DNA of 64,000 nt from Taxillus chinensis. Taxonomy: Eukaryota > Streptophyta > Magnoliopsida > Santalales > Loranthaceae. Position numbers and translations under genes: made by a program. Shown one piece after another: positions 45,440 to 56,718 of this stretch (its first letter is position 1; each line of letters starts with the position of its first letter). Below the pieces are notes generated by a model. That model saw nothing but the letters and a program-made list of their open reading frames with translations. It ran no database searches and was not told the origin of the DNA. The stretch lies in NCBI GenBank assembly GCA_023512835.1, contig CM042088.1:6998078-7062077 (forward strand). Reading direction: 5' to 3'.

Positions 45440-46122
45440 ATGATGAAGATCATGCACCAACACCACGACAGAGCATCTGAATTCGAGCAGCTCACGGTGC
45501 AGAAGGGGCGAATCGTGACATTGAAGCAGCGGCACATCGGGCACTATGCACATAACGTGCACGTGGCGCCAGCATGTGGCGCCACCGCCACGTGCACACG
45601 ACATTGTCGCCACGTGAATACGGTGTCATCACATCATGCACGTATCGATGGCGTGCACGTAGCGTCGCCACGTGCATCGATACGTGCATCGCTACGTTCC
45701 ATATTTCGTATTGTCCAAGCAACTGGATACTATTAGGACTCTTCTTGGTTTACTTTTATTTTCTTAATGGGTAATTTATGGTAGGAAGGGATAAATTAGA
45801 CTTTTATTAGTTATCTTATCATATTAGAAGTCTTTCCTTATTTTACTTCCCTTTATTTAATTCATATTAGGGTATTTTGGTACTTTAGTTTCCTAATTGT
45901 ATTAGGTTTTTAATTCCTAGATAGTCATTTGCCTATAAATAGGTCTTGTATTTAGACGTAATAATTCATTCAAGAGTGATTTTATCAATTATAAACTCTC
46001 ATATTAGAGGTTTATTCTTATTTTGGCTTTTATAGTTTAAGACATGAATTGCTTGGGCTAGTTGGGTAAATTTTGTTATCCATCTCCAGATTATTGTTGG
46101 ATCCTAATCAAGGTCTTCAACA
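45440..46122 (+). repeat. 3' LTR (gypsy gag-only element), with extra ACGTG-rich 5' part
   Basis: If the LTR begins right after the polypurine tract (TGATGAAGATCATGCACC), it is 683 bp. Only 45712-46122 has a partner in the 5' LTR. The part 45530-45700 is packed with ACGTGC/CACGTG words, including a perfect 14-bp inverted repeat TGCACGTATCGATG / CATCGATACGTGCA (45637-45650, 45675-45688). Confidence 0.65.
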
Positions 46123-48426
46123 GCTTGATACACCTCAACAAAATGGTATAGCAGAAAGGCGAAATCGTACTCTTATGAATATGGTTAGGAGCATGTTAAA
46201 TCACAGTACTATACTCTTATCTTTATGGATACATACATTAAGGATTGCTGCAAATCTACTTAATAGGGTTCCTAGTAAAGTAATTCCTGAAACACCTTAT
46301 GAATTGTGGATAAGAACGAAACCTAATTTAAGGCATCTACATATTTGGGGATGCCCGACAGAAGGAAGGATATATAATCTACATGAAAAGAAGCTTAATA
46401 CAAAAACCATTAGTGGTTATTTCATTGGCTACCCTAAAAAGTCAAAAGGTTACAAATTTTATTGTCCTAACCATAGTACAAGAATTGTTGAGTCTGGTAA
46501 TGCTAGTTTCATTGAGTATGGTCAGTCTAGTGGGAGTGGTGAACCACATAAGGTGGATATTCAATAAACTATGGTGGAAAGTTCTATACCTACTATTTCT
46601 TCTTTAGTTGTTGTTCCTATTGTTGTATCACGGTCTCACAATATGTTAGAATAACAAAATAATATCCTGAATCCACTAGCTGAATGAATTAATAATGAAC
46701 TAGTTAATAATGACCAAGTTATAAATGAGCAAGTGATACCACAAGAAATAGATTTAAGAAGGCCTATGAGGCAAAGAAGACCAACTATTTCTAATGATTA
46801 TATGGTTTATTCACTAGAGCATGAATGCGATTTAAGTCTTGATAAAGATCTAGTCTCATTTATCCAAGCCATGAAATGTAACAATAATGAAAAGTGGTTT
46901 AATGCTATGAAAGAAGAGTTAACATCAATGTATGACAATAAGGTCTGGGATTTAGTTGAGTTGCCTAAAGGTTTAAAACACGTGGGTTGCAAGTGGGTCT
47001 TTAAGACCAAATGGGACTCGAAGGGCAACATTGAAAGGTATAAGGATAGACTTATTGCTAAAGGTTATACTCAAAAGGATGACATTGACTATAAAGAAAC
47101 TTTCTCTCCAGTTTCAAAGAAGGATTCTATGAGGATTGCTATGGCTTTGGTGGCTCATTATGATTTAGAGCTTCACCAAATGAATGTTAAAACTACCTTT
47201 CTTAATGATGACTTAGAGGTGAAAGTTTATATGGATCAACTAGAAGGTTTCATAACCACAGGAAAGGAACATTTGGTGTGTAAATTAAAGAAATCAATAT
47301 ATGGACTAAAACAAGTTTCCCGACAATGGTACCTTAAGTTTAATGATACAATTATGTCATATGATTTTATAGAAAATATTGTTGATCGATGTATCTATAT
47401 GAAGACTAGTGGGAGTAAGTTTATTATAGTAGTCCTATATGTTGATGATATCCTTCTTGTTGCAAATGATATTATTTTGTTACCTGATATTAAAATGTAT
47501 CTCTTTAATAACTTTGCAATGAAAGATATGGGTGAGGCATCTTATGTGATAGGAATAGAAATATTTCGTGATAGATCACATGGATTATTAGGTTTGTCTC
47601 AAAAGTCTTAGATTGACAAAGTATTAGAGAGAATTAAAATGGAAAAATGCTCTACAGGGATAGTTCCAATTCAGAAATGGGACAAATTTAGTGAGATGCA
47701 ATGTCTCAAAAATGATTTGGAACGAAAGGTAATGGAGTCTATTCCATATTTGTCAGTTGTTGGGAGCCTGTTGTATATCTAAACATGTACTTGACCAAAC
47801 ATTAGTTTTTCTGTTGGGATATTAGGCCGATATCAAAGTAATCCTGGAGTATATCATTGGAAGGCTACAAAGAAAGTGCTTAGATATTTACAAGGCACTG
47901 AGGATCACATGCTCATATATAAGAAATCCAACTACCTTGAGGTGATTGGGTATTCAGATTCAAACTATATAAGTTATGTAGAATCAAGGAAATCTACATT
48001 TGGCTATATATTTCTATTATCTAGAGGAGCAGTCTCATGGAAAAAGGGAAAGTAATCCATCATTGCTACTTCCATTATGGAGGCTGAGTTTGTGGCATGC
48101 TTGAGGCCATTGTTCATGCATTACGGTTGCGGAAGTTTGTTTCAAGTCTAAACATTATTGACAGTATGGCTAGACCGTTAAGACTTTATTGTGATAATTT
48201 TGTAGCTAATTTCTTTTTTAAAAATGACAAATATTCTAAAGGTGCAAAACACATAGATTTGAAATACTTGTCAGTTAAAGAAGAAGTACAAAAACATACA
48301 ATGTCAATTAAGCATATTGGTACCAATCTAATTATAGCGGATCCGTTGACTAAAAGATTACCACCCAAAACATTCATTGGCCATGTTAGAAGTATAGGTG
48401 TAATTGATAAATCATTATTAACATGA
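46123..48426 (+). pseudogene. pol: Integrase end, RT and RNase H (second copia lineage)
   Basis: Integrase end with TPQQNGIAERRNRTL and PYELWIRTKPNL (46128-46330). RT from MIPQEIDLRRPMRQRRP (46733), with CKWVFKTKWDSKGNIERYK, QMNVKTTFLNDDLE, KKSIYGLKQVSRQWY and the active site LYVDDILLVAND at about 47434-47470. RNase H: GYSDSNYISYVESRKST and TSIMEAEFVACLEA, then LRLYCDNFVANFF, KHIDLKYLSVKEEV and IADPLTKRLPPKTF (to 48426). Stops at 46565-46567, 47609-47611, about 47780 and 48054, plus a frameshift near 48090, break it. Confidence 0.88.
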
Positions 48427-48536
48427 TATTCGAATGTGTACATTCGGTTATTAGCTTTTGATATTTATAAATTGAATTAAAGTTAAGTTTTAGTCACTTA
48501 TGAAGATCCATAAGTACTAAAAGCGCTTTTGAGAGA

Positions 48537-49686
48537 TGTTGGATTTGTTGTCAACCATAGATGTCAACATTATATTGAAGAGCTATCTGAAAAAGGAGTT
48601 GTTTAGAATTGAAGCAGCTGTGCAGTTTTAGCATCTGTGCAGTTTTTAGTTCCAATTTTGAAAAATCATATCTCACTTGTTACAGCTCCGATTGGCTTAT
48701 AATTGGTGCCGTTTTGTAGCTATTTGCGTTAGCTATCCAGAAAAAATAATATGTAAAAATATTGAGCTCTGAAAGCCAGTAAAAAGTGTTGTACGACACA
48801 GTAAGGTCTAGTACACGGATTGGGAAAAGTGCATCAACTTCAAAAAATCATATCTTTCTGTACCGACTTCGGATTGGCTTATAATTGGTACCATTTTGTA
48901 GCTATTTGAGTTATATATCCAGGAAAAATAATCTAGGAAAATATTGAGCTCAGAAAGACAGTAAAAAGTGTTGCACGGAACAATAAGGTCTAGTGCACGG
49001 ATTGAAAAAAGTGCATCAACTTCAAAAAATCATATCTTTCTCTACCGACCTCGGATTGGCTTATAATTGGTACCGTTTTGTAGCTACTTGAGTTGGCTAT
49101 CCAGGAAAAATATGTTTGGGGTGAATGGAATGGTGAAAGGCCTCAAAAGGCTTTGTCACGTGCACATAGGTGTTTATCACATGCAAAATGTTTTTGAACC
49201 TGGTGATAGCTCTCATCATTCTAAGCAACTTCAATTCTTGTCCTAAACGTGTTTGAGGTCTCTAAGGTCATGTTTCAGATCATCAAAGGTGCTAAAACTG
49301 CCAGTTCTGGAAAATGAACAGCCCAGATTAATTCTCTGATAGGTTGATGTGATCAATGGCTTGGATTAATTCATTTAATGCAATGGATGGTTAGGATTGG
49401 TTGTATGGCATTATGGATGGATTAATGGCTGAGAAATATGTTGGAAGAGATCAATGGTCCATAGTTGGCTGCTACATTAGGGCAACATAAATCCTGTAAA
49501 TTAGATCCAAGGGCTGAGGCTTGTTGGCTGATGCAATCAAGGGCTGAGGTGTGGCTGCTGTGCTAGGGTTATGTGCAACCCTATATGTGTGTTTTTGTAA
49601 AAGAAAAAAAGTGTGTGAGAGCAGAATTTTTGAGGCAGTACTTGATCCTATACTTGAAGAACTTCAAATTCAAGGGTACTTGTCAT
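48537..49686 (+). repeat. LTR of the second copia lineage (right end uncertain)
   Basis: Starts TGTTGGATTTGTTGTCAACC after GAGAGA. The right end is placed tentatively at CTTGTCA (about 49686), before a sharp change to GC-rich sequence. Contains three tandem ~183-bp repeats. Confidence 0.55.
48656..49110 (+). repeat. Tandem ~183-bp repeats in the LTR
   Basis: Two full copies and a partial third, marked by AAAAATCATATCT at about 48663, 48846 and 49028 and by GATTGGCTTATAATTGGT. Confidence 0.85.
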
Positions 49687-50037
49687 GGGGTCAGGGTTTT
49701 TACCCGTGCGGCACTCGGTCACCCTAGTGGATGCGCCGAGTAAGCCTTACCGATCGGGGCACACGTAGACTGGTTTCGTCCTGCCTTGGGCTCATCAGGA
49801 GAACGGCTCCAGTTCCCGACCAGTTTGTGTAGGGATGGCCAAGTCCCCTCTTCAACATCAAGCCCGAGACTAGCGGCGTACACCCCACATTTAACCAGGT
49901 CAGTACGTCTGAACTCCGAAGGGGCTCCATCGATCTCCCGCACGAACTGCCGTGGAGCCTATCCCGTCCGCACCAGCTATGCTTTCCGCTCTGCCCGTCC
50001 GCACGAATTGCCGTGGAGCCTATCCCGTCCGCACGAA
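49687..50037. other. GC-rich block of unknown origin
   Basis: A roughly 350-bp stretch clearly more GC-rich than its surroundings, with abrupt edges. It contains two copies of CCGTGGAGCCTATCCCGTCC (49952-50030). On the minus strand a frame from 49943 to 49719 is open (contains EGTWPSLHKLVGNWSRSPDE). I do not recognise a product. An organellar insertion or a piece of an unknown repeat are both possible. Confidence 0.4.
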
Positions 50038-51664
50038 CGCCCCCAAATCCCGGAAGGACTGGAACTAAGAGTGTGACTTCCCCATGCCCGCACTCAAAGG
50101 GTCAAGGGGTTGGTGACTAGCACCGATATGGACTACACATCGGTGTTATCCGAGATAAACCTGTACATTCATACATCAAGGGTATTCCTGTACATTCTCA
50201 CATGCTATGAAGTTAAGGAAAATAGTTTATTAATAACAGAGTCATGCTATAATTTCAATACAACTTCCACGGACCCTCGTCCGAATATTCAAATAATAAA
50301 ATCAATCATGTTTTACAAAATCCATAAACCAAGTTATTACAAAATTTAAAACAAACAAAAATTAGCTTCGGACCAGCCTCTAGCGATTGAGTTGATACCT
50401 GAAACATGTCAACAAAGTAGGGGTGAGCACAAATGCCCAGTAGGTGATCTCCATCTCCTCACCATCCTATAACATGAATTCATAAGTCTACATGATCGGT
50501 GTATGCTTGTGCTAGTGTAGTGTCCTACTTTATCACAATAAGCTTACATTCAATCACAAAATATAATATCACACACATTACATTTCATTCATTAAGGGTA
50601 CACACCAAACAATCCAAACATCCAGGAGATTCCCACATCCAGCTCCAAGGATCCCGATCGTTACCAAATAGCCATATGTGGAACCTGTGGTGTCCCTAAC
50701 GACAACTTGCCACATATGGGACCTCAGTTAACCAGCCACATAGGGGACCTGCGGCCTCTTGCTAGCCCTATATGGGACCTGCGGTTAACCCAACCATCTC
50801 CACCACAATCCACACATATAACCAACAAATAATAATTTCAATATTATCGCACTACGGAATATATTCAAATTGCTAAACCAATAACAATGTACCACGAATA
50901 ACAATTATATCATATAACTAATAACAGCAAGCTCAAATAATATTTATTTTATTAAACAATGTCAAGTCAAACAATATTTTTATTAAACTAACAATATCAA
51001 GCTAATAATGTAAGTCACAATTAATATTCCTAATGCCAAATTAATAATATCAAGCTACGAATAATATTCTTAATGTTAAATTATCAATATCAAGCCTCAA
51101 GTCATGTTTAAATTTACAAATAATGCGTATGAGTTTATTATTTAACTCTTAAGGTTTCAACATCAAAAGAAATCACATTTCCAAATAACCAAAATAATAT
51201 ACAAAATATTATTAGAAATAGAATAATAATAATAAATAGAGACATACAAGTTTAATATGCATTTAACTTCACATTTCTGTCTTGTGAGGTTAAATATTAT
51301 TAACCTGAAATATTATTTCATAATAATATTATTTTTCTCAAACCCTTTAATTAAAAAAAACAAAAGAAACAAATGGGGAGAGAATAAGAAAAGGCATCGC
51401 CAAGTTGTGGTCCATGGGTATCTACGCCTGGGACTTAGGTTTAGTAATTATTAGAAGATCAAAAGAAAACATCATTAAAATGAATTTTCTAAAGTATGCA
51501 AGATAAAAGTCATAAGAAAAAAAAACGTCAGACATAATTAGTAATCGAAGGCGACTTGGGTTTAGAAATTGAAGTGGAAAGCTATTGGGTCCTCTGCACT
51601 CCCGGTCACGGTCCTGCGGCCACGACTTCTCTTCAGTCTTCATATATATATATATATATATATA
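50038..51664 (-). repeat. Gypsy-type LTR, left part (split by a MULE)
   Basis: Begins ACGCCCCCAAATCCCGG, matching the inner edge of TGTCACGCCCCCAAATTCC termini, so the first few bases are lost. It shares GGGTCAAGGGGTTGGTGACTAGCACC and GGGGTGAGCA words with the A1 LTR. Tandem units with CACATATGGGACCTGCGG lie at 50660-50790. The MULE inserted at its AT microsatellite (51642-51664); it continues at 57176. Confidence 0.7.
51642..51664. repeat. AT microsatellite at the MULE insertion site
   Basis: (AT)n directly left of the MULE; a similar AT run follows at 57176-57190, so the exact TSD cannot be read. Confidence 0.8.
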
Positions 51665-52121
51665 GAGTTCTGCTAGGATGAGACCCTACGGTCTCATCCT
51701 TTAACCTGCGATCTCTACGACACACCGTTGGATTGATTAAAAAAAAATCGATGGCTTAAAAAAGAAACGGGTCTCTCGCTCTCTCTCCCATCTCGCGCGG
51801 CGCCCTCTGCTCTTTCTCTCGTCGTTGCCCTGCTCTTTCAACCCTGACGCTTGCTCGTCTCCACGTTGTGTGTCTCTCTGCTCTCTCCCATCATCGCGCG
51901 CCGCCCTCTGCTCTTTCTCCCGTCGTCGCCCTCTGCTCTTTCTCTACGCTGTGTCTCTCTGCTCTCTCCCATTGTCGGCACTTGTAGTACTCTCCCTCCA
52001 TGGACGCCTCTCTTTGCTCTCTTGCTGCTCCTGGTATGGACCGTCATTTACTGTTTCTCTCATTATTATTTCTTCGTATTTATTGTTCAAATGCTTGCTT
52101 GCTTTATGGATCAATCAAACA
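51665..52121 (+). repeat. Left TIR of the MULE
   Basis: Starts GAGTTCTGCTAGGATGAGACC. At the tip GGATGAGACC-CTAC-GGTCTCATCC forms a perfect 10-bp-stem hairpin (51677-51700). CT-rich inner part with repeated CCCTCTGCTCTTTCTC units. Confidence 0.9.
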
Positions 52122-52535
52122 TATTGATTTTCTTTGAATTTGTTCAATCCTATGCTCTCTGGAACGTATACCTGTTTTGTCATGGGTTTACTATTGTGCT
52201 TTTTTCTGATGTTTCAAATTTCTGAATTAGATGAAATTTAGTAATCTGCTTTTGGTAATAATTCCTTTTCTCTATTCCTTTAATCAATCTGACGGGGATT
52301 CATGGATCAATCAAACATATTGATTTTCTTTAATCAATCAAAGTCAGTTACATTCCTTCCAAACGCTTCAACCATTAAGTAAATATTATGAAAATAATTC
52401 TCATATGTCAGGGTTTAGGAAGCAGAGGAGTTCACCAATATACCAAACCAAGCAACGTGCAGATAAAATACCTTTGAGAATATGTTAATTTTTTATTTGT
52501 ATAAAATACTAATTTTCATCTTTCATGCAGATAAA

Positions 52536-54741
52536 ATGAATAGCTCAACTACTTTTATTGATGTTGTTGAAGGCACAAGTGTTAATGAAATCAATCTACC
52601 TAAAGTTGGTATGTGTTTTAATAGCTTCGATGAAGGTGAAAATTTCTACAAAGCATATGCTAAAGCCCATGGGTTTGAAGTTCGCAAATCAAGCAGTAAA
52701 TTGGACAAGTCAAGATACCAAAATTGCGCAATATCTTGTTTGTTCAAAAGAAGGTGAATCAAAAGCTAAATCTAATGATGGAACTGCCAAAAAGTCAAGG
52801 AACAGGCCAACTAAAAGAGAAAATTGTCATGCTTGTGTACGATTACACAGAGAAAGTGATGGAAAGTGGACTATTACAAAGTTTGAAGAAGCACATAGTC
52901 ATATTTGTGTCACACCAAGGAAAAGACAATTTCTAACACAAAATAGAGAAGTTGGAAAATCACACCGAAATCTGTTGCATATGTTTGGTGAGGCAAAATT
53001 ACGTACATCACAAGCAGTGTCAGTATTAGAGATTGAAAGAGGAGATTATAGTGATATTGGATGTACAGAAAAGGATATTCGAAATGCATTACAAAAAGAA
53101 AAAGATTCAGAGAAAGCATATGATGCACAAATATTATTGGAACTTTTTGAAGAGAAAAAGGTATGTAATCCTTTATTTTACTTTGAATACAAAACAGATG
53201 ATGAAAATAGGCTTACACATATTTTCTGGGCGGATGGCATTACAAGAAAAGATTATAAACATTTTGGAGATGTGGTAGTTTTTGATACAACATATGCTAC
53301 AAACAAATATGCAATGATTTTTGCTCCATTCACGGGTGTGAATAATCATGGACAATCATGTAATTTTGGTGCTGGTTTTTTGAAAGATGAAAAACTAGAT
53401 TCATTTTTATGGTTGTTCGATGCATGGAAGCGTGCAATGGGTGAAAATGTACCTAGTGTCATCATCACGGATCAAGATCCTGCAATGACAGCTGCAATTA
53501 ATATTGCTTTACCAACAACTGTCCATCAATATTGTATGTGGCACATTCTAAAGAAGCTTGGTGACAAGTTAGGCAAATTGGCTACTGACAGTAATTTCAG
53601 TATCCCTTTTCTCAACTGTATTTGGGAAGCTATCTCACCAAGTGATTTTGAGACAAAATGGGAGGATGTGATAGTGAGAAATAATTTAAAGGATAATGTT
53701 TGGCTTCAGTCTCTCTATCAAATTCGTGAACAGTGGATACCAGCATATATAAAAGACAAAAATGTTTTCACGTGTGGCATTAGAACTACTCAAAGATCTG
53801 AGAGTATTAATGCTTTTATTGACAGATTTGTTGACAACAAGAATTCATTGTGTGTCTTTGTTCAACGATTTGACAGAGCTATAAAAAAACAGAGGTACAA
53901 TGAACTTGAAGCACAACATAAGGATTTATATGAACGGCCTCAACTGTCCGCCGGTGTTGGTATTGAGGATCAAATGTCCAAGTTATACACGAGAACAATT
54001 TTTAAGAAATTACAGCATGAGTTAAAACAGAGTGATGATTATGCCTCTAATGTTACACAGATTGAGGATACCTGGCGTACCTATTTGGTGAGACGATATC
54101 GTGGGCAAGATGATATTTTTGATTGTTCTCGTGAAGTGTTATACTTTGGAAAAGATGAAAGAGCATTGTGTTCTTGTAAGAAATTTGAGGTTGATGGAAT
54201 AGTTTGTCGACATGTGTTTGTGGTTTTAAGAAATGAATTTGTTGACTGGCTTTCTCCTATATATGTGACTAAGCGGTGGACTCAAAATGCAAAGGATGAG
54301 ATTGTATATGATAACCATGGAATTATACTTGGAGGCTCATATGGAAAGGCGCGTGATGAAGATATCATAGAATTCTCAAATAATGTTCATGCAGTAATGA
54401 CAATGGTGAATACTTCAAAAGAGTTACTTCCATTAGGAAATAAATTGATGGCCACTCTCCGAAAAGAATTAGAGGTTGTTGCATCTTCCTTAAATAATAC
54501 CCAAGCAAAAAAATTGCCTTCGAATATAGCAGTTCATCCACCTGCAATGTCAAAAACTAAAGGAAGTGGCAATAGATTCAAGGGAAGAGTAGAGAAAGCA
54601 ATCACCAACCCATTGAGATTGTGTAGACTTTGTAAGAAGATGAGTAATCATGACAAGCGTACATGCCCATTGAACGAAAAGAGAAAAAATAATTCAAGAG
54701 CAAATAGTGATGCTGATGAGGATGATACACCAATAACTTAA
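52536..54741 (+). pseudogene. FAR1/FHY3-type MULE transposase (one frameshift)
   Basis: Start ATG 52536 (MNSSTTFIDVVEG), just after an acceptor-like TTTCATGCAG, so a 5' UTR intron is possible. FAR1 DNA-binding domain: FDEGENFYKAYAKAHGFEVR, then in the next frame YLVCSKEG, CHACVRL and EEAHSHI (C-C-H-H zinc finger). A 1-nt shift lies between about 52700 and 52735. The frame is then open to TAA 54739-54741. MULE transposase domain: VVVFDTTYATNKYAMIF (first D codon 53284-53286), SVIITDQDPAMTAA (second D 53470-53472), HQYCMWHILKKL. SWIM zinc finger CSCKKFEVDGIVCRHVF at about 54169-54219. C-terminal CRLCKKMSNHDKRTC, possibly zinc-binding. It would bind the TIRs and catalyse transposition. A sequencing error or cryptic intron could also explain the shift. 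Confidence 0.88.
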
Positions 54742-54835
54742 TGGGTGAGTTAAAGATTTGCTTGATTGTTAATAATTTTATTATTGAATTTCATTTTGCT
54801 TTATAATGGAGATTTTAATATAAATGTACATTTGG

Positions 54836-54975
54836 TGCAGGTCCTTTCTAAAGCAGGGTGGCAACCAATGATAGAATGTTGGTGCAGGTCATTTTTAAAG
54901 CAAGTTTATGTTAGTGCAGGTCCTTTTTTTGGTGCAGGTCCAGGTCCTTTTCTTGGTGCAGGTCCTTTTTATGAC
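54836..54975 (+). repeat. GGTGCAGGTCCTTTT short tandem repeat
   Basis: About five copies at irregular spacing, after the transposase stop codon. Confidence 0.8.
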
Positions 54976-56239
54976 GTGAGAGGAACAATTAACATTTGAG
55001 TTTCTGAAATAATTATGCAGCTTAAACATTTTTGGTGTATATATTTTTTATGTGTTGATATGAATGGATTTTTGGATGCTCCAGACGGAAGAGCCTTTTT
55101 GAAATGAAGCATTGTCAACCCCTCTATTTGGTCCTTGAAAGTGTTAAAGAGAAATATTACAATTGTAAATACTAGCTTCAATATTTGCATTGACGTCTTT
55201 GATATTTTTAGTCTCACGTTTCATGGTTTCTGTTAAGTTCTACATCGGGAACAGCTTTTGTACATCAGAAGGATAATAAAAACACGACCTATTTTTCATT
55301 GGGTTACTACTGTCTGAAGTAAAATACTTCCCCGTGGATACCTCTTGCAAATTCAAATCAAGACTTCCAGACAGGCATGGAGTACAAATGTTGGAATAGT
55401 AAAAGGAACAGGAAGCAGCTCCATAAATGATGATGAGCAAGCCTTTCCATAATTCCATCCAACCTGCATCATCTTTTGGAATGTTACAACCAAGACTTCC
55501 TAGAGTAGGGAACTTTACAACGTCCATTAGAAGATTAAACGACTTTATTTTACCAAAAATTTGAATGAGCTTCTCCCTTTCAGAGAACTTTGCATATTCC
55601 ATTGTAAGATTGAAAGACTTAATTCCTAGGCATTATATTTGAAACGTTGTCAACAACTTAGCATACAAATATGAACATCCCACTCAAAGAATTTATATCA
55701 AATGCCCAAACAAATAGAATGGTGAATTCAATTACAATCTCTCTACTAATTACATGGTTCAAAAATCTAAAATTGAATAACATAAAATAAATGTCAAGTA
55801 TATTGAATGACAACCCTCTGGTCTGGCTTGGTAACTTCTGTAACGCCATTCTAAAAAGACTGGCTGGAAAACAAGACCACCAATAGTGGAATTGTTACTG
55901 AATTGTCTGCTGTCATGGAATTGGAATTGCTATCAAACGTTATCGCTGATGATAAGTTTCTTTCAACAAAATTCAGTTGCTGCATAACAACCTGCAAGAT
56001 ATCTGTACTCATCAAAATTTGTTCAAAGATACTAATGGGGTGATAGGTTGCGAGTACATGTATCAAAATTCAAAGAACCTTGTAATACGTCTGCTGTTTG
56101 CCATCCTCACTTTCAACTGTGTCTGAAACCAGCCAGCCAAACACATTTATTTGCTGGCCTTTTTCTACGTGCTGAGAAGCAACATTATTTGCTCAATTTA
56201 ATAAAATAATTAAAAACCTCAAACCAGAAATACTAATAC

Positions 56240-56286
56240 TAATATTATTGTTATTATTGTTATTATTATTATTATTATTATTATTA
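56240..56286. repeat. ATT microsatellite
   Basis: (TTA)n with two interruptions inside the MULE. Confidence 0.85.
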
Positions 56287-56718
56287 AGAATACCGTGTCT
56301 GGGAAAAAAATAAACAGATGAGAAAGGAGAAAAAAATGAATGATAAAATCATTTCCTTTCACAATCAAATGGTCCAAATTTCACTTACCTGTACTCAACC
56401 CCAGAATAATAAAGGAAAAGTTGTTTTATCAAGATAGCATAGCAGATGGAGAGCATAGGGCATTCATGATGTGTTTTATTATTCCAAAAGACAGGTCAGC
56501 TATCAAACGAATTGTTTCCTGCAGTTTGAATATAAGGGTCTGCTAAGTCCCTTCCAATTGAGAGCACAAGAGAGTTTTCATACCTCACACGGCTCTTCCT
56601 CATTTCCAATTCAATAATTCTTCCATGCAATTTTTTTATGCGACTGCTTTTCGATATTCTGCACTCCAAATAAAATGCTATATTTAAACCACCAGTGGTG
56701 AGGGCATGGACATCAATC

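Larger units (their letters stand above)
43161..46122 (+). mobile_element. Non-autonomous gypsy element with gag and protease only
   Basis: Similar LTRs at 43161-43536 and 45712-46122 (TGT..AAGCAACTGGATACTAT to CAACA). TTGGTGCTTTCATTGAG, a PBS-like sequence seen in plant gypsy elements, follows the 5' LTR. Gag and retropepsin are present, then a polypurine tract AAAGGGAGGGGGAA at 45427-45439. RT, RNase H and integrase are absent. It lies in the integrase of the copia element at 46123. Confidence 0.8.
46123..49686 (+). mobile_element. Ty1/copia element of a second lineage (5' part missing)
   Basis: Begins inside integrase after the gypsy insertion and continues through RT, RNase H and an LTR. 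The sequence motifs differ clearly from the Sirevirus-like family. The lineage (Tork-like or other) was not resolved. Confidence 0.8.
54742..56718. other. Right-hand internal part of the MULE, possibly with captured gene pieces
   Basis: 54836-54975 holds five or so short repeats of GGTGCAGGTCCTTTT. On the minus strand, 56066-55851 and 55602-55240 are open frames with exon-like composition; an acceptor-like TATCTTGCAG lies before GTTGTTATGCAGCAACTG near 55990. I do not recognise the proteins. An ATT microsatellite is at 56240-56286. The rest shows nothing recognisable. Confidence 0.4.

Noticed and set aside
45440..45774. Overlapping frames on both strands in the ACGTG-rich block
   Set aside because: They are explained by the inverted-repeat, GC-rich LTR sequence; no motif and no homologous frame.
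51825..52225. CT-rich open frames in the MULE TIR and their mirror at 56684-57103
   Set aside because: They arise from low-complexity TIR sequence and occur equally at both ends, so they are not genes.
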